Part shown: in pieces, positions 17,368-25,992 of the stretch
How positions within the stretch are numbered: position 1 is the stretch's first letter
How the letters are laid out: each line of letters opens with the position of its first letter
Assembly (NCBI RefSeq): GCF_005930495.1
Contig: NZ_SJEX01000001.1
Coordinates: forward strand, 124,001-188,000
Origin: Modestobacter excelsi
Lineage (GTDB): Bacteria > Actinomycetota > Actinomycetes > Mycobacteriales > Geodermatophilaceae
Direction of reading: 5' to 3'
DNA length: 64,000 bases
Made by a program: the position numbers and the translations under genes
Notes under the pieces: model-generated
The model's input: only the letters and a program-made list of their open reading frames with translations
Told to the model about the DNA's origin: nothing
Database searches by the model: none

Positions 17368-18783
17368 TCAGAGGGGGATGTTGCCGTGCGCCCCGCGGCC
17401 GGACGGCGCCGCCGCCAGGGCGGCCACCAGCCGGCGCTTGGTGTCGGTCGGCGCGACCACGTCGTCCACGACGCCGATCTCCCGCGCCCGGTTGACGCCG
17501 CCGGCGATCCGCTCGTGCTCGGCGGCCAGCTGCGCGTGCAGCGCCTCGCGCTCGCCGGGCTGGGCGGCGGCGAGCTTCTTGCGGTGCAGGATCCCGACCG
17601 CTGCCTTGGCGCCCATGACGGCCACCTCGGCGCCCGGCCAGGCGAACACCGCGGTGGCGCCCAGCGAGCGGGCGTTCATCGCGATGTAGGCCCCGCCGTA
17701 GGACTTGCGGGTCACCAGGGTCACCCGCGGCACGACCGCCTCGGCGAAGGCGTGCAGCAGCTTCGCGCCGCGGCGCACGACGCCGTCCCACTCCTGGCCG
17801 ACGCCGGGCAGGTAGCCGGGGACGTCGACCAGCACGACCAGCGGCACGCCGAACGCGTCGCACATCCGCACGAACCGCGCCGCCTTCTCCGCCGACGCGG
17901 AGTCCAGGCAGCCACCGAGCCGCAGCGGGTTGTTGGCGATCACCCCGACGGTGCGGCCGGCCAGCCGGCCCAGCGTGGTGATGACGTTCGGGGCGAACCG
18001 CGGGTGCAGCTCCAGCCCCGGACCGTCGAGCAGCGCAGCGACCACCGGCTTCACGTCGTAGGCCCGGTTGCGCTGCTCGGGCATCAGCGCCATCAGGTCG
18101 ACCGCGGGCTCTCCCTCAGCAGCGGCGAAGGTGCCCTGCGCGGCGAGCAGGTCGACCGCCGTCCGGGCCGTCTCCAGCGCCTCGGCCTCGGTGCCGGTGA
18201 CCACGTGCACGACACCGGACCGCCGGCCGTGCGTGTCCGGCCCGCCGAGCTGCTCCTGGTCGACGACCTCACCGGTCACCGAGCGGACGACGTCCGGCCC
18301 GGTGACGAAGACCCGGCCCGCCGGGCCCATGATCACCAGGTCGGTCAGCGCCGGGCCGTAGGCCGCGCCACCGGCGGCCGCGCCGAGCACGACGGAGATC
18401 TGCGGCACCCGGCCCGACGCCCGCACCATCGCGGCGAAGACCTCACCGACCGCGTGCAGCGCGGTGACGCCCTCGGCCAGCCGCGCCCCGCCGGAGTGCC
18501 AGATGCCGACGACCGGCACCCGCTCACGCAGCCCGGCGTCGATCGCGTCGACGATGTGCTGGCAGCCGTCGACGCCCATCGCGCCGCCCATGATCGTGGC
18601 GTCGGTGCAGTAGGCGATCACCGGCGACCCGGCCACCGTCCCCCGTGCCGCCAGCACGCCGGAGGTGTCCCGGGGGGCGAGCGCCTGCATCGACCCGGGG
18701 TCGAAGAACCGGGTGAGCCGGTCCTCGGGGTCCCGCGGGTCGATGGTCGCGGCGGGCGGCGGCGCGGCGGAGACGGTGGTCAT
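17368..18783 (-). CDS. accD: Acyl-CoA carboxylase beta subunit (carboxyltransferase, AccD6-like)
   Basis: 471 residues with the two crotonase-like carboxyltransferase domains. The N-terminal half has the oxyanion-type glycine run VVLGAAAGGAAYGPALTDL; the C-terminal half has VVLVDVPGYLPGVGQEWDG and SYGGAYIAMNARSLGAT. It transfers carboxyl from biotin to acetyl-CoA (or propionyl-CoA) to give malonyl-CoA. It is the last gene of fasR-fabD-fabH-acpP-fabF-accD, matching the placement of accD6 after kasB in mycobacteria. No biotinylated alpha subunit is nearby, so it must use one encoded elsewhere. Acetyl- against propionyl-CoA preference cannot be settled from sequence. Confidence 0.93.
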   Translation of the reverse strand: MTTVSAAPPPAATIDPRDPEDRLTRFFDPGSMQALAPRDTSGVLAARGTVAGSPVIAYCTDATIMGGAMGVDGCQHIVDAIDAGLRERVPVVGIWHSGGARLAEGVTALHAVGEVFAAMVRASGRVPQISVVLGAAAGGAAYGPALTDLVIMGPAGRVFVTGPDVVRSVTGEVVDQEQLGGPDTHGRRSGVVHVVTGTEAEALETARTAVDLLAAQGTFAAAEGEPAVDLMALMPEQRNRAYDVKPVVAALLDGPGLELHPRFAPNVITTLGRLAGRTVGVIANNPLRLGGCLDSASAEKAARFVRMCDAFGVPLVVLVDVPGYLPGVGQEWDGVVRRGAKLLHAFAEAVVPRVTLVTRKSYGGAYIAMNARSLGATAVFAWPGAEVAVMGAKAAVGILHRKKLAAAQPGEREALHAQLAAEHERIAGGVNRAREIGVVDDVVAPTDTKRRLVAALAAAPSGRGAHGNIPL

Positions 18784-18829
18784 GAGCAGCTCCTCGGAGC
18801 GCGAGTCGGGGGGCAGCCGGATCCCGTCG

Positions 18830-20068
18830 TCACGCCGTCGTGAACACCAGGGCCATGTTGTGGCCGCCGAAGCCGAACGAGTCGTTCAGCGCGGCGGAGA
18901 AGGTCGCCTTCCGCGCCTCGCGGCGGACGATGTCGAGCGCCTGGACGGCGGCACCGTCGTCGGGGTCCTCCAGGTTCGCCGTCGCCGGCACGAGCTGGTC
19001 GCGCAGCGCGAGGATGGTGAACACCGACTCCAGCGCGCCGGCCGCGCCGAGCAGGTGGCCGGTCTGGCTCTTGGTGGCGGTGACCAGCGTGTGCTCGCCG
19101 ATCGCGTCCCGGATGGCGGTGGCCTCGGCGAGGTCGCCCAGCGGCGTCGACGTGGCGTGCGCGTTGACGTGCCCGATGTCGGCCGGGGTCAGCCCGGCGT
19201 CGCGGATCGCGGCGCCGATGGCCCGGGCCGCGCCCTCGCCCTCCGGGTGGGGGGCGACCAGGTCGTAGCCGTCGGACGTCGCGCCGGCGCCGGCCAGCCG
19301 GGCGTAGACGGTGGCGCCCCGGGCGGCGGCCGCGTCGGCGCGCTCGAGCACCAGGGCGGCGGCGCCCTCGCCGAGGATGAAGCCGTCGCGGCCCTTGTCG
19401 AACGGTCGCGAGGCGCGCTCGGGCTCGTCGTTGCGGGTGCTCATCGCGCGCATGGCGGCGAACCCGGCCATCGGCAGCGGGTGCACGCAGGCCTCGGTGC
19501 CGCCGACGACGACCATGTCGGCCCGGTCGAATCGGAGCAGGTCCAGGCCCCAGCGGATCGCCTCGGCGCCGGAGGCGCAGGCGCTGACCGGGGCGTGCAC
19601 CCCGGCGCGGGCGCCGACGGCCAGACCCACGGCGGCCGCCGGGCCGTTGGGCATGAGCATCGGGATGGTGAAGGGGGAGACGCGCTTGGGGCCCTTGCTC
19701 TCCAGGACGTCGTCCTGGCCGAGCAGCGTCAGTGCGCCACCGATGCCGGTGCCGAACACGACGGCGAGCCGCAGCGGGTCGATGCCCGAGTCGGCGCCGT
19801 CAGCGTCCTTCCAGGCCTCCTCCGCGGCCACGACCGCGACCTGCTGGCTGCGGTCGAGCCGGCGGACGCGGACGCGGTCCAGCTGCTCGGCCGGTTCGTC
19901 GGTCAGCCGGGCGACGAGCTGGGCGGGGAACTCCTTGGCCCAGTCGTCGGTGATCCGGCTGACCCCGGACCGCCCGGCCAGCAGCGCCTCCCAGGTGGTG
20001 GCGACGTCACCACCGAGTGGCGTGGTGGCACCGAGCCCGGTGACGACGACGTCGGTGGGCGTGCTCAT
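18830..20068 (-). CDS. fabF: Beta-ketoacyl-ACP synthase II
   Basis: 412 residues of thiolase fold. The active-site cysteine is Cys164 in PVSACASGAEA; the catalytic histidines lie in VNAHATSTPLGD and TGHLLGAAGA. It condenses malonyl-ACP with acyl-ACP in each FAS-II elongation round, acting in the cytoplasm with the ACP encoded just upstream. The single synthase here replaces the kasA/kasB pair of mycobacteria. The gap from acpP holds an R2 hairpin repeat, so its expression may be set apart from the first half of the operon. Confidence 0.96.
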   Translation of the reverse strand: MSTPTDVVVTGLGATTPLGGDVATTWEALLAGRSGVSRITDDWAKEFPAQLVARLTDEPAEQLDRVRVRRLDRSQQVAVVAAEEAWKDADGADSGIDPLRLAVVFGTGIGGALTLLGQDDVLESKGPKRVSPFTIPMLMPNGPAAAVGLAVGARAGVHAPVSACASGAEAIRWGLDLLRFDRADMVVVGGTEACVHPLPMAGFAAMRAMSTRNDEPERASRPFDKGRDGFILGEGAAALVLERADAAAARGATVYARLAGAGATSDGYDLVAPHPEGEGAARAIGAAIRDAGLTPADIGHVNAHATSTPLGDLAEATAIRDAIGEHTLVTATKSQTGHLLGAAGALESVFTILALRDQLVPATANLEDPDDGAAVQALDIVRREARKATFSAALNDSFGFGGHNMALVFTTA

Positions 20069-20125
20069 GGTCTTTCCTCCTGGGACTGGCTGGCCGGACG
20101 GCCGGGGAACGTGACGTGCGGGGTT

Positions 20126-20182
20126 GGCCGCCCTTCAGGGGCCCGCGCCGAGCTTGCGAGGCGTGGGGGGAAGGGTGGTCCT
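20126..20182 (-). terminator. R2 repeat copy 2, inside the FAS operon
   Basis: Read on the minus strand it starts AAAGGACC at the acpP stop. The outer arms CCGCCCTTC (20128-20136) and GAAGGGTGG (20170-20178) pair with one G-U-type step. The inner part carries CTCGCAAGCTCG, identical to other copies, within a CGCC/GGCG stem. It sits between acpP and fabF, where it would act as an attenuator or mRNA-stabilising stem rather than a final terminator. Confidence 0.65.
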
Positions 20183-20425
20183 TTACTGGTTCTTCTCGAT
20201 GAAGGAGATCGCGTCGCCGACGGTCTTGATGTTGGCCAGCTCGTCGTCCGGGATCGCGACGCCGAACTTGTCCTCGACGGCGGTGGCGATCTCGACCATC
20301 GACAGCGAGTCGACGTCGAGGTCGTCGGTGAACGACTTCTCCGGGGTGGCGTCGGCGGGGGTCACGCCGGCCACCTCCTCCAGGATCTCGCCGAGGCCGG
20401 CCTGGATGTCTGCGGTGCTGGGCAC
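20183..20425 (-). CDS. acpP: Acyl carrier protein
   Basis: 80 residues, the usual length. The phosphopantetheine attachment serine is Ser40 in DLDVDSLSMVEI; the protein is acidic with four predicted helices. It carries growing acyl chains between FabD, FabH and FabF, all encoded in the same operon. The gene lies about 100 bases after fabH with its own ribosome binding site. Confidence 0.97.
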   Translation of the reverse strand: MPSTADIQAGLGEILEEVAGVTPADATPEKSFTDDLDVDSLSMVEIATAVEDKFGVAIPDDELANIKTVGDAISFIEKNQ

Positions 20426-20527
20426 GCGGGGTCCTCTCTACGAAGTGGGTGACGCCGGACCGGGAGCGGTCCGCCGCCGTCGTCCGGGACGGGTGTCCCG
20501 GCAGTCGTGGGGGTCAGGGCAGCCGAC

Positions 20528-21496
20528 TCACGGCAGCCGCAGCACCTGGCCGGCGAAGGTGAGCCCCGCGCCGTAGCCGAGCACCAGGGCCAGGTCACCG
20601 GACTTGGCCTCGCCGGACTCCAGCAGCGCGGTGAGCGCCAGCGGCACGGAGGCGGCCGAGGTGTTGCCGGACTGCACGATGTCGCGGGCGACGACGGTGT
20701 CCTCGTCGAAGCCGAGCTTCTTGACCATCGACTCGATGATCCGCAGGTTGGCCTGGTGCGGGGCGAAGACGTCGATGTCGGCGGCGGTGACGCCGGCCTT
20801 GTCCATCGCCTCGGTGAGCGTCTCGGTGAGCTTGGTCGTCGCCCAGCGGTAGACCGCCTGGCCGGCCATGGTCATCGTCGACCGCCCGGCGGCGATCTCG
20901 ATCGCGGTGTACTGGTCGCCGTCACTGCCCCAGGCGACCGGGCCGACGCCCGGCTCGTCGGAGGGGCCGAGGACGGCGGCGCCCGCGCCGTCGGCGAAGA
21001 TCACCGCGGTGGTCCGGTCGGTCATGTCGGTGACGTCGGTCAGCCGCTCCACCCCGACCACCAGCACGTTGCGCGCGTCGCCGCTGCGGATGGCGTCGGA
21101 GGCCATGCCGAGGGCGTAGCAGAACCCGGCGCACCCGGCGTTCAGGTCGAACGCGCCAGGGCGGGGGATGCCCAGCCGGTGCGCGACCTGCGGCCCGATG
21201 CCCGGGATCGGCGCGCGCAGGCTGGCGCTGGCCAGGATGACCAGGTCGACCTCGTCCGGACCCAGCCCGCTCGCCGCCAGGGCCTTGCCGCCGGCCGCGC
21301 AGGCCATCTCGACCAGCGTCTCGTCCTCCGACGCCCACCGGCGCTCGGCGATGCCGACCCGGGTCTGGATCCACTCGTCGTTGGTGTCCATCGTCTCGGC
21401 GAGCTCGTCGTTGGTCACCCGACGACGAGGCCGGTAGGCCCCGAGGCCGAGGATCTGCGCGCCGGGTGAGCCCGGCCGCATCTTGATGCTGGTCAC
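20528..21496 (-). CDS. fabH: Beta-ketoacyl-ACP synthase III
   Basis: 322 residues from GTG 21496, which overlaps the fabD stop (GTGA) and follows GGAGG. The catalytic triad is Cys122 (NAGCAGFCYALG), the His of APHQANLRI and the Asn of SGNTSAASVPLAL. FabH starts fatty acid synthesis by condensing a short acyl-CoA primer with malonyl-ACP. In Actinobacteria the primer is often branched, but specificity cannot be read here. Confidence 0.95.
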   Translation of the reverse strand: MTSIKMRPGSPGAQILGLGAYRPRRRVTNDELAETMDTNDEWIQTRVGIAERRWASEDETLVEMACAAGGKALAASGLGPDEVDLVILASASLRAPIPGIGPQVAHRLGIPRPGAFDLNAGCAGFCYALGMASDAIRSGDARNVLVVGVERLTDVTDMTDRTTAVIFADGAGAAVLGPSDEPGVGPVAWGSDGDQYTAIEIAAGRSTMTMAGQAVYRWATTKLTETLTEAMDKAGVTAADIDVFAPHQANLRIIESMVKKLGFDEDTVVARDIVQSGNTSAASVPLALTALLESGEAKSGDLALVLGYGAGLTFAGQVLRLP

Positions 21497-22692
21497 GAGA
21501 CCTCCGGGTAGAGACGGGCGATGGGGTCGCCGGCGTCGACGAGGTCGCCGTCCTGGACCAGCCACTCGGCGAGGACGCCGTCGTAGCCGGCCGAGACCTT
21601 GACCTCCTCGCGGCGGCTGCGGACGCAGCCGAGCGGGGAACCGGCCGGCAGGTGGGTGCCCTCGGGCACCTCGGCGGGGCTGACCGTGCCGCGGACCGGG
21701 GACACGACGACCCGCCAGTCGGGGGCGTGCTCGCCCTCCGCACGGCTCCGCTCCGCGGAGATCAGCTCGCGGGCCCGGTCGAGGTCGGCCGGGCCGGTGA
21801 GCGCCAGCACCTCGATGCCGGTGCCCTTCCACTCCCGCTTGGCGAGGCCGGCGAGCGCGCCGGCCGGGGGGAGCTCCAGGACGGCGGTGACCCCGAGGTC
21901 GCGCAGGGTGGCCAGGCAGGCGTCGAAGCGCACCGGGCTTGTGACCTGGCTGACCAGCCGGGAGACCACCTCCGCGCCGTCGACGACGGCCGCACCGTCG
22001 GCGTTGGACAGCAGCAGCCGGCTGGGGTCGGCCGGGCGCAGGCCGCCGACCAGACCCTCGAGCTCCTCGCGGGCCGAGGACATGTAGGAGGTGTGGAAGG
22101 CGCCGGCCACCGACAGCGGCACGATCCGCGCCTTGGCCGGCGGGTCGGCCTTGAGCGCGTCCAGTGCCTCCAGGGCGCCGGCCGCGACGACCTGCCCGCC
22201 GCCGTTGCGGTTGGCTGGGACGAGCCCGTGCCGTTCGATGACGGCGAGCACCTCGTCGAGGTCCCCGCCGATGACGGCGGACATGCCGGTCGGCGTCTGC
22301 GCGCAGGACCGGGCCATCGCCCGGCCGCGCACCGCGGTCAGCGCGATCGCCGCCTCGACGGAGAGGACGCCGGCCAGCGCGGCGGCGGTGAGCTCGCCGA
22401 CGCTGTGCCCGGTGATGACGACGTCGCGGCCGGCCTGGGGCGTGTGCACCACCGGACCGGGCATGCCACCGAGCTCGCGGGCGATGAACAGGCTCATCGC
22501 GACGACGAGCGGCTGGGTGACCGCGGTGTCCTTGATGGCGTCGGCATCACCGGTCGTGCCGAGCGTCAGCAGGTCGGCGTCGGCGATCGCACCGGCCCAG
22601 CGGAAGAACGACTCGGCACCGGGGAGGTCGAGCCACTCGGTGAGCATCCCGGGCTTCTGGGCACCCTGTCCGGGGGCGAGGACGGCAAGCAC
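21493..22692 (-). CDS. fabD: Malonyl-CoA:ACP transacylase with C-terminal biotinyl/lipoyl-like domain
   Basis: 399 residues, about 90 longer than ordinary FabD. The transacylase part has APGQGAQKPGM at the N-terminus, the nucleophile Ser97 in ITGHSVGELTAA and a histidine in VAGAFHTSYM. Residues 326-399 form a separate segment resembling a hammerhead biotinyl/lipoyl domain (SPVRGTVSPAEVPEGTHLPA, then GVLAEWLVQDGDLVDAGDPI). The loop that would carry the modified lysine reads SRREEVKV rather than AMKM, so it is probably unmodified and may serve docking. The GTG at 22692 was chosen because it gives the standard N-terminus. Confidence 0.93.
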   Translation of the reverse strand: MLAVLAPGQGAQKPGMLTEWLDLPGAESFFRWAGAIADADLLTLGTTGDADAIKDTAVTQPLVVAMSLFIARELGGMPGPVVHTPQAGRDVVITGHSVGELTAAALAGVLSVEAAIALTAVRGRAMARSCAQTPTGMSAVIGGDLDEVLAVIERHGLVPANRNGGGQVVAAGALEALDALKADPPAKARIVPLSVAGAFHTSYMSSAREELEGLVGGLRPADPSRLLLSNADGAAVVDGAEVVSRLVSQVTSPVRFDACLATLRDLGVTAVLELPPAGALAGLAKREWKGTGIEVLALTGPADLDRARELISAERSRAEGEHAPDWRVVVSPVRGTVSPAEVPEGTHLPAGSPLGCVRSRREEVKVSAGYDGVLAEWLVQDGDLVDAGDPIARLYPEVS

Positions 22693-22741
22693 CTGTCCAC
22701 CGTGCCAGGCGGAGGGTGTTCCGCGGGATGGGGTGACCCAC

Positions 22742-22779
22742 GAACAACACAGGGGTGTTCTTGGAGGATCCCTCCAAAA
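22742..22779 (-). promoter_or_regulatory. Candidate fatty-acid operon operator upstream of fabD
   Basis: A perfect inverted repeat TTGGAGG-ATC-CCTCCAA (22761-22777) lies next to a second dyad, GAACA (22742-22746) and TGTTC (22756-22760). Both are 50-90 bases before the fabD start and just after the fasR stop. The FasR-type regulator encoded immediately upstream is the natural binder. ATCCCTCCAAAA (22768-22779) recurs exactly upstream of aceE. Confidence 0.6.
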
Positions 22780-22853
22780 GGCGGCCCGGCAACTCGACCT
22801 GGGACCGCGTGTCGGTGGCGGAGACCACAACTGCGGGGCACCGGAGGTGGCCG

Positions 22854-24035
22854 TCAGTGCCAGAGCGAGTGGTCGCCCTCCAGCTGCCCGAGGGCCAGCG
22901 CGAGCTGCAGCGTCCAGGCCCCGCGGGGGTCGGTGGCCGAGCACCCGGTCAGCTCCGCCGCCCGCTTGAGCCGGTACCGGACGGTGTTGGTGTGCACGAA
23001 CAGCGCCCGTGCGGTGGCCTCCAGGTTGCCGCCGTTGCCCAGCACGGTGCGCACCGTCTCCAGCAGCTCGGGGCCCGCGGACTGCAGCGGCATCGCCACC
23101 TGCTCGGCCAGCGCGGCGCGGGCCAGCGGGTCGCCGTCGAGGGCGCGCTCGGGCAGCAGGTCCTCGGCCGCCACGGGTCGCGGCGCCTCGGGCCAGGCGG
23201 CGGCGGCGTGCAGGCCGGCCAGGGCGGCGGAGGCGGACTCCCCGGCGTGCGCGAGGGAGTCCACCCGCGGGCCGACGACGACGGGACCGGCGCCGAACTC
23301 CCGGCAGACCCGGGAGGTGACCGCGGTGAGGTCGGGCCCGCCACCGAGGACGACGACCAGCTCGTCGGCGTGCACGCCGACCAGCACCTCGCAGCCCATC
23401 GAGCGCGCGGCCCGGCGGACGGCGGTGCTCGAGTCCTGCTCACCCGGGGGAGCGGAGCCGACGACCACCACCACCGGCTCGGTGTCCGCCCAGCCCAGCG
23501 CGGCGGCCCGGCCGGGCAGTTCCTCGGCGCGGTCGCCGCGCACCAGCGCGTCCACGACGAGGGCCTCCAGCCGTGCGTCCCAGGCGCCGCGGTTCTCGGC
23601 GTAGCTGGCGTAGACGTGCGCGACGGCGAAGGCGATCTCCCGGCTGAACTGCAGCACGGTCAGCTGCAGCCGCTCGACGTCCCCGGGCTCGGCGACCTGC
23701 TCGACCCGGTCCTCGACCACCTCGACGGTCACCTTGATCAGGTCGACCGACCGGCGGAGCGGGACGGCGTGCATCAGCTCGCGGGGTGCGGCGCCGAACA
23801 CCTCGCCGGTCAGCCGGGGCGGTCGGCCCGGGTTGCGGCACCACTCCACCAGCGAGGCGATGCCGGCCTGGGCGACGATGGTGACCCAGGAGCGCTGCGC
23901 GGCCGGCATGGCGCGGAACCAGGAGAGCTCCTCGTCCATCCGGGCCACCGCCTGGGTGGCCAGCGCGCCGGAGGCCCGCTCCAGCCGGCGCAGCGTCGCC
24001 TCCGACGGCTGGGTGGTCCCGCGCGCTGCCTGCAC
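22854..24035 (-). CDS. fasR: PucR-family regulator of fatty acid synthesis (FasR-like)
   Basis: 393 residues. The C-terminal PucR helix-turn-helix reads NLEATARALFVHTNTVRYRL; the middle is a GGDEF-like divergent fold common in this family, and an N-terminal segment begins TLRRLERASGALATQAVARM. In Streptomyces and mycobacteria a PucR-type protein sits directly upstream of fabD; the Streptomyces FasR activates fabDHPF, and the same order here supports that role. The start is GTG at 24035. It is divergent from the PAP2 gene with only 44 bases between. Confidence 0.88.
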   Translation of the reverse strand: MQAARGTTQPSEATLRRLERASGALATQAVARMDEELSWFRAMPAAQRSWVTIVAQAGIASLVEWCRNPGRPPRLTGEVFGAAPRELMHAVPLRRSVDLIKVTVEVVEDRVEQVAEPGDVERLQLTVLQFSREIAFAVAHVYASYAENRGAWDARLEALVVDALVRGDRAEELPGRAAALGWADTEPVVVVVGSAPPGEQDSSTAVRRAARSMGCEVLVGVHADELVVVLGGGPDLTAVTSRVCREFGAGPVVVGPRVDSLAHAGESASAALAGLHAAAAWPEAPRPVAAEDLLPERALDGDPLARAALAEQVAMPLQSAGPELLETVRTVLGNGGNLEATARALFVHTNTVRYRLKRAAELTGCSATDPRGAWTLQLALALGQLEGDHSLWH

Positions 24036-24079
24036 GGCTCCAGCGTGTCACGGCGCGCATCGTCGGGGATCGTGGAGCG

Positions 24080-24775
24080 GTGCACACCGCTCATCCGGGT
24101 CAGACCCGCCACCGCGCGGCCTCCGTCGTCCCGGCCCGGCTGGCGGTGGCCGGGTCCGTGGTCGTGTTCGCCGTGCTCGCCTGGGCGGTGATGGTCGACT
24201 TTGCGCCGGTGCTGGCCGCCGACCGGCGGGTGGCCGCCGCGCTCTACGCGGGCGACGGCCGGTCCCGGTGGGTCGAGTTGCTGCTCGAGGTCGCCACCGC
24301 ACCCGGGCTCTCGGCCAGCCGCGCGGTCGTGCTGCTCCCCGTCCTGGTCTGGCTGGTGCTGCGCCGCGCCTGGTGGACGGCGGCCTGGGTGTTCGTCGCC
24401 GCGGCCGGGGTCGGCCCGCTGACCACGCTGCTCAAGGACGCGTTGGGCCGACTGCGACCGCAGTTCGCCGGGGGCGGCGCCGGCTACGCGTCCTTCGGCT
24501 TCCCCAGCGGTCACTCCTCCGGGATCGTCACGCTGGTGACCATCCTGCTGGTCGTGGCCTGGCCGCTGCTGGCGTTACCCGCCCGGCGGGCCTGGCTGGC
24601 GCTGGGGGTGGCGCTGGTGCTGCTGGTCGGGCTCACCCGGATGTGGCTGGGCGTGCACTACCTCTCCGACGTGCTCGGCGGCTGGGCGCTGGGCCTGGGG
24701 TGGACGTTGCTGGTTGCGCTGGTCCTCGGTGCCCTGCCCGGGCACCGCGCCGCGCTGAGCCGGGAGACGACGTGA
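24080..24775 (+). CDS. PAP2-family membrane phosphatase
   Basis: 231 residues with about six membrane segments. The three phosphatase motifs are present: KDALGRLRP, PSGHSSG and TRMWLGVHYLSD, giving the conserved Lys/Arg, the first His and the His/Asp pair. Such enzymes dephosphorylate lipid phosphates such as undecaprenyl pyrophosphate or phosphatidate on the outer membrane face. The next gene starts within its stop codon (GTGA), so both are co-translated. Confidence 0.9.
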   Translation: MHTAHPGQTRHRAASVVPARLAVAGSVVVFAVLAWAVMVDFAPVLAADRRVAAALYAGDGRSRWVELLLEVATAPGLSASRAVVLLPVLVWLVLRRAWWTAAWVFVAAAGVGPLTTLLKDALGRLRPQFAGGGAGYASFGFPSGHSSGIVTLVTILLVVAWPLLALPARRAWLALGVALVLLVGLTRMWLGVHYLSDVLGGWALGLGWTLLVALVLGALPGHRAALSRETT

Positions 24776-25302
24776 CGGTGCTGGACTCGCGCGTGTTGCT
24801 CGCCCCGGACGACGGGTCGCTGGGGCCGCTGCTGCGGCTGGCCGACGACCGGCTCGGTCCGGGCGCCGGGTACGGGCGGCACCCGCACGCCGCCGTCGAC
24901 GTCGTGGCGGTGGTGCTGGACGGCTCGCTCCGGCACGCGTGGGGGCGGGAGGCGGTGCTCGGGCCGGGGGACGTCGCGGTGCTGCGGGCCGGCCGGGGCC
25001 TCGAGCACGACGAGGTGGCCGGCGCCGGGGGAGCGCACGCCCTGCAGACCTACCTGCGGTCGGCCGAACCGGCCGGCCAGCCCGCGCACGACGTGCTGCT
25101 GCGGCCGACCGGCTGGGTGGACCTCGGCCGCGCCGACGCCCGGCTGTGGACCGGCGCAGCGGGGCCCGACGTGCCACCCGGGCTGCGCGTCGTCGTCCGG
25201 GACGGGAACGTCTCGACAGCCGTCGGCGAGGGGCCGGTCCCGGGTGGGGCCTTCGTCTGCGTGTGGCAGCTGGACGCCGCGCGGCCCGCCTGGGCCGGGT
25301 GA
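24772..25302 (+). CDS. Pirin-like cupin protein
   Basis: 176 residues. The N-terminal cupin half carries the pirin metal-binding pattern GRHPHAAVDVVAVVLDGSL and GDVAVLRAGRGLEHDE with His ligands. It is shorter than classic pirin, with a reduced C-terminal half. Pirins bind iron; some are quercetinases or regulators, so the role is open. The gene overlaps the PAP2 gene by four bases. Confidence 0.8.
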   Translation: MTVLDSRVLLAPDDGSLGPLLRLADDRLGPGAGYGRHPHAAVDVVAVVLDGSLRHAWGREAVLGPGDVAVLRAGRGLEHDEVAGAGGAHALQTYLRSAEPAGQPAHDVLLRPTGWVDLGRADARLWTGAAGPDVPPGLRVVVRDGNVSTAVGEGPVPGGAFVCVWQLDAARPAWAG

Positions 25303-25315
25303 GGTGCCTGCCGCG

Positions 25316-25930
25316 TCAGAGGACCGAGAAGCCCGACGCGGGTCCGGGTCGGCCGGTCGCCAGCAGCAGCAGCTCCCCGGCCCGTCCGCCGGTGACCGCG
25401 AGGTCGGCGACCAGCGCGAGGGCCTGCGCTGCCGGCCGCGCGGGGACGTCCAGCGGTGCCGACAGCGCCCGGGCCAAGTCCAGGGTGTGCACCACGAGCT
25501 CGAACGTCCGGGTCGGCAGGTAGTCCACCAGCCGCATGCCACCGGCGATCGTCGTCAGCAGCTCGCTGCCGTCCCGGGTGTCGAGCAGCGCGAGGACGCG
25601 CTCGGCGATCTCGGCCACCGCCGCGGCAGGTGCCGGGCCGAGGGCGGCTCCGGCCTCCCGCCCGCGCGCTGCGACGGCAGCCGGGTCGCCGGTGGCCGAG
25701 ATAGCGGAGAAGTAGTCGACGGCGGAGGCGACCTCGACGGTCGCGGCCGGACGGGCGAGATAGGTCTCGACGGTCAGGAGGGCCCGGCTGGTGTGGCCGA
25801 CCAGCGCGCGGACGTCCCACTCGCCGAGGCCGGGCTCGCCCCACCGGTCGTCCACCAGCGACACCGTGCGGAGGAAGGACCCCGCGGCGTCGGAGAACGC
25901 CGTACGGGCGTCGTCCCAGCTCACGACCAT
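25316..25930 (-). CDS. Mycothiol-dependent maleylpyruvate isomerase-like (DinB fold) protein
   Basis: 204 residues. The N-terminal DinB-like helical bundle is recognisable by GEWDVRALVGHTSRALLTVE and a later FELVVHTLDLARAL, which give the metal-binding histidines of this family. Members use mycothiol as cofactor or are general thiol-dependent metalloenzymes; the actual substrate is unknown. It is convergent with the pirin-like gene, whose stop is 13 bases away. Confidence 0.82.
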   Translation of the reverse strand: MVVSWDDARTAFSDAAGSFLRTVSLVDDRWGEPGLGEWDVRALVGHTSRALLTVETYLARPAATVEVASAVDYFSAISATGDPAAVAARGREAGAALGPAPAAAVAEIAERVLALLDTRDGSELLTTIAGGMRLVDYLPTRTFELVVHTLDLARALSAPLDVPARPAAQALALVADLAVTGGRAGELLLLATGRPGPASGFSVL

Positions 25931-25992
25931 GCGCGGGAGCCTAGCCGTGCTCGGCCGCCCCCGATCCTGAGCGTTGCTACAGACTGGGCGGC

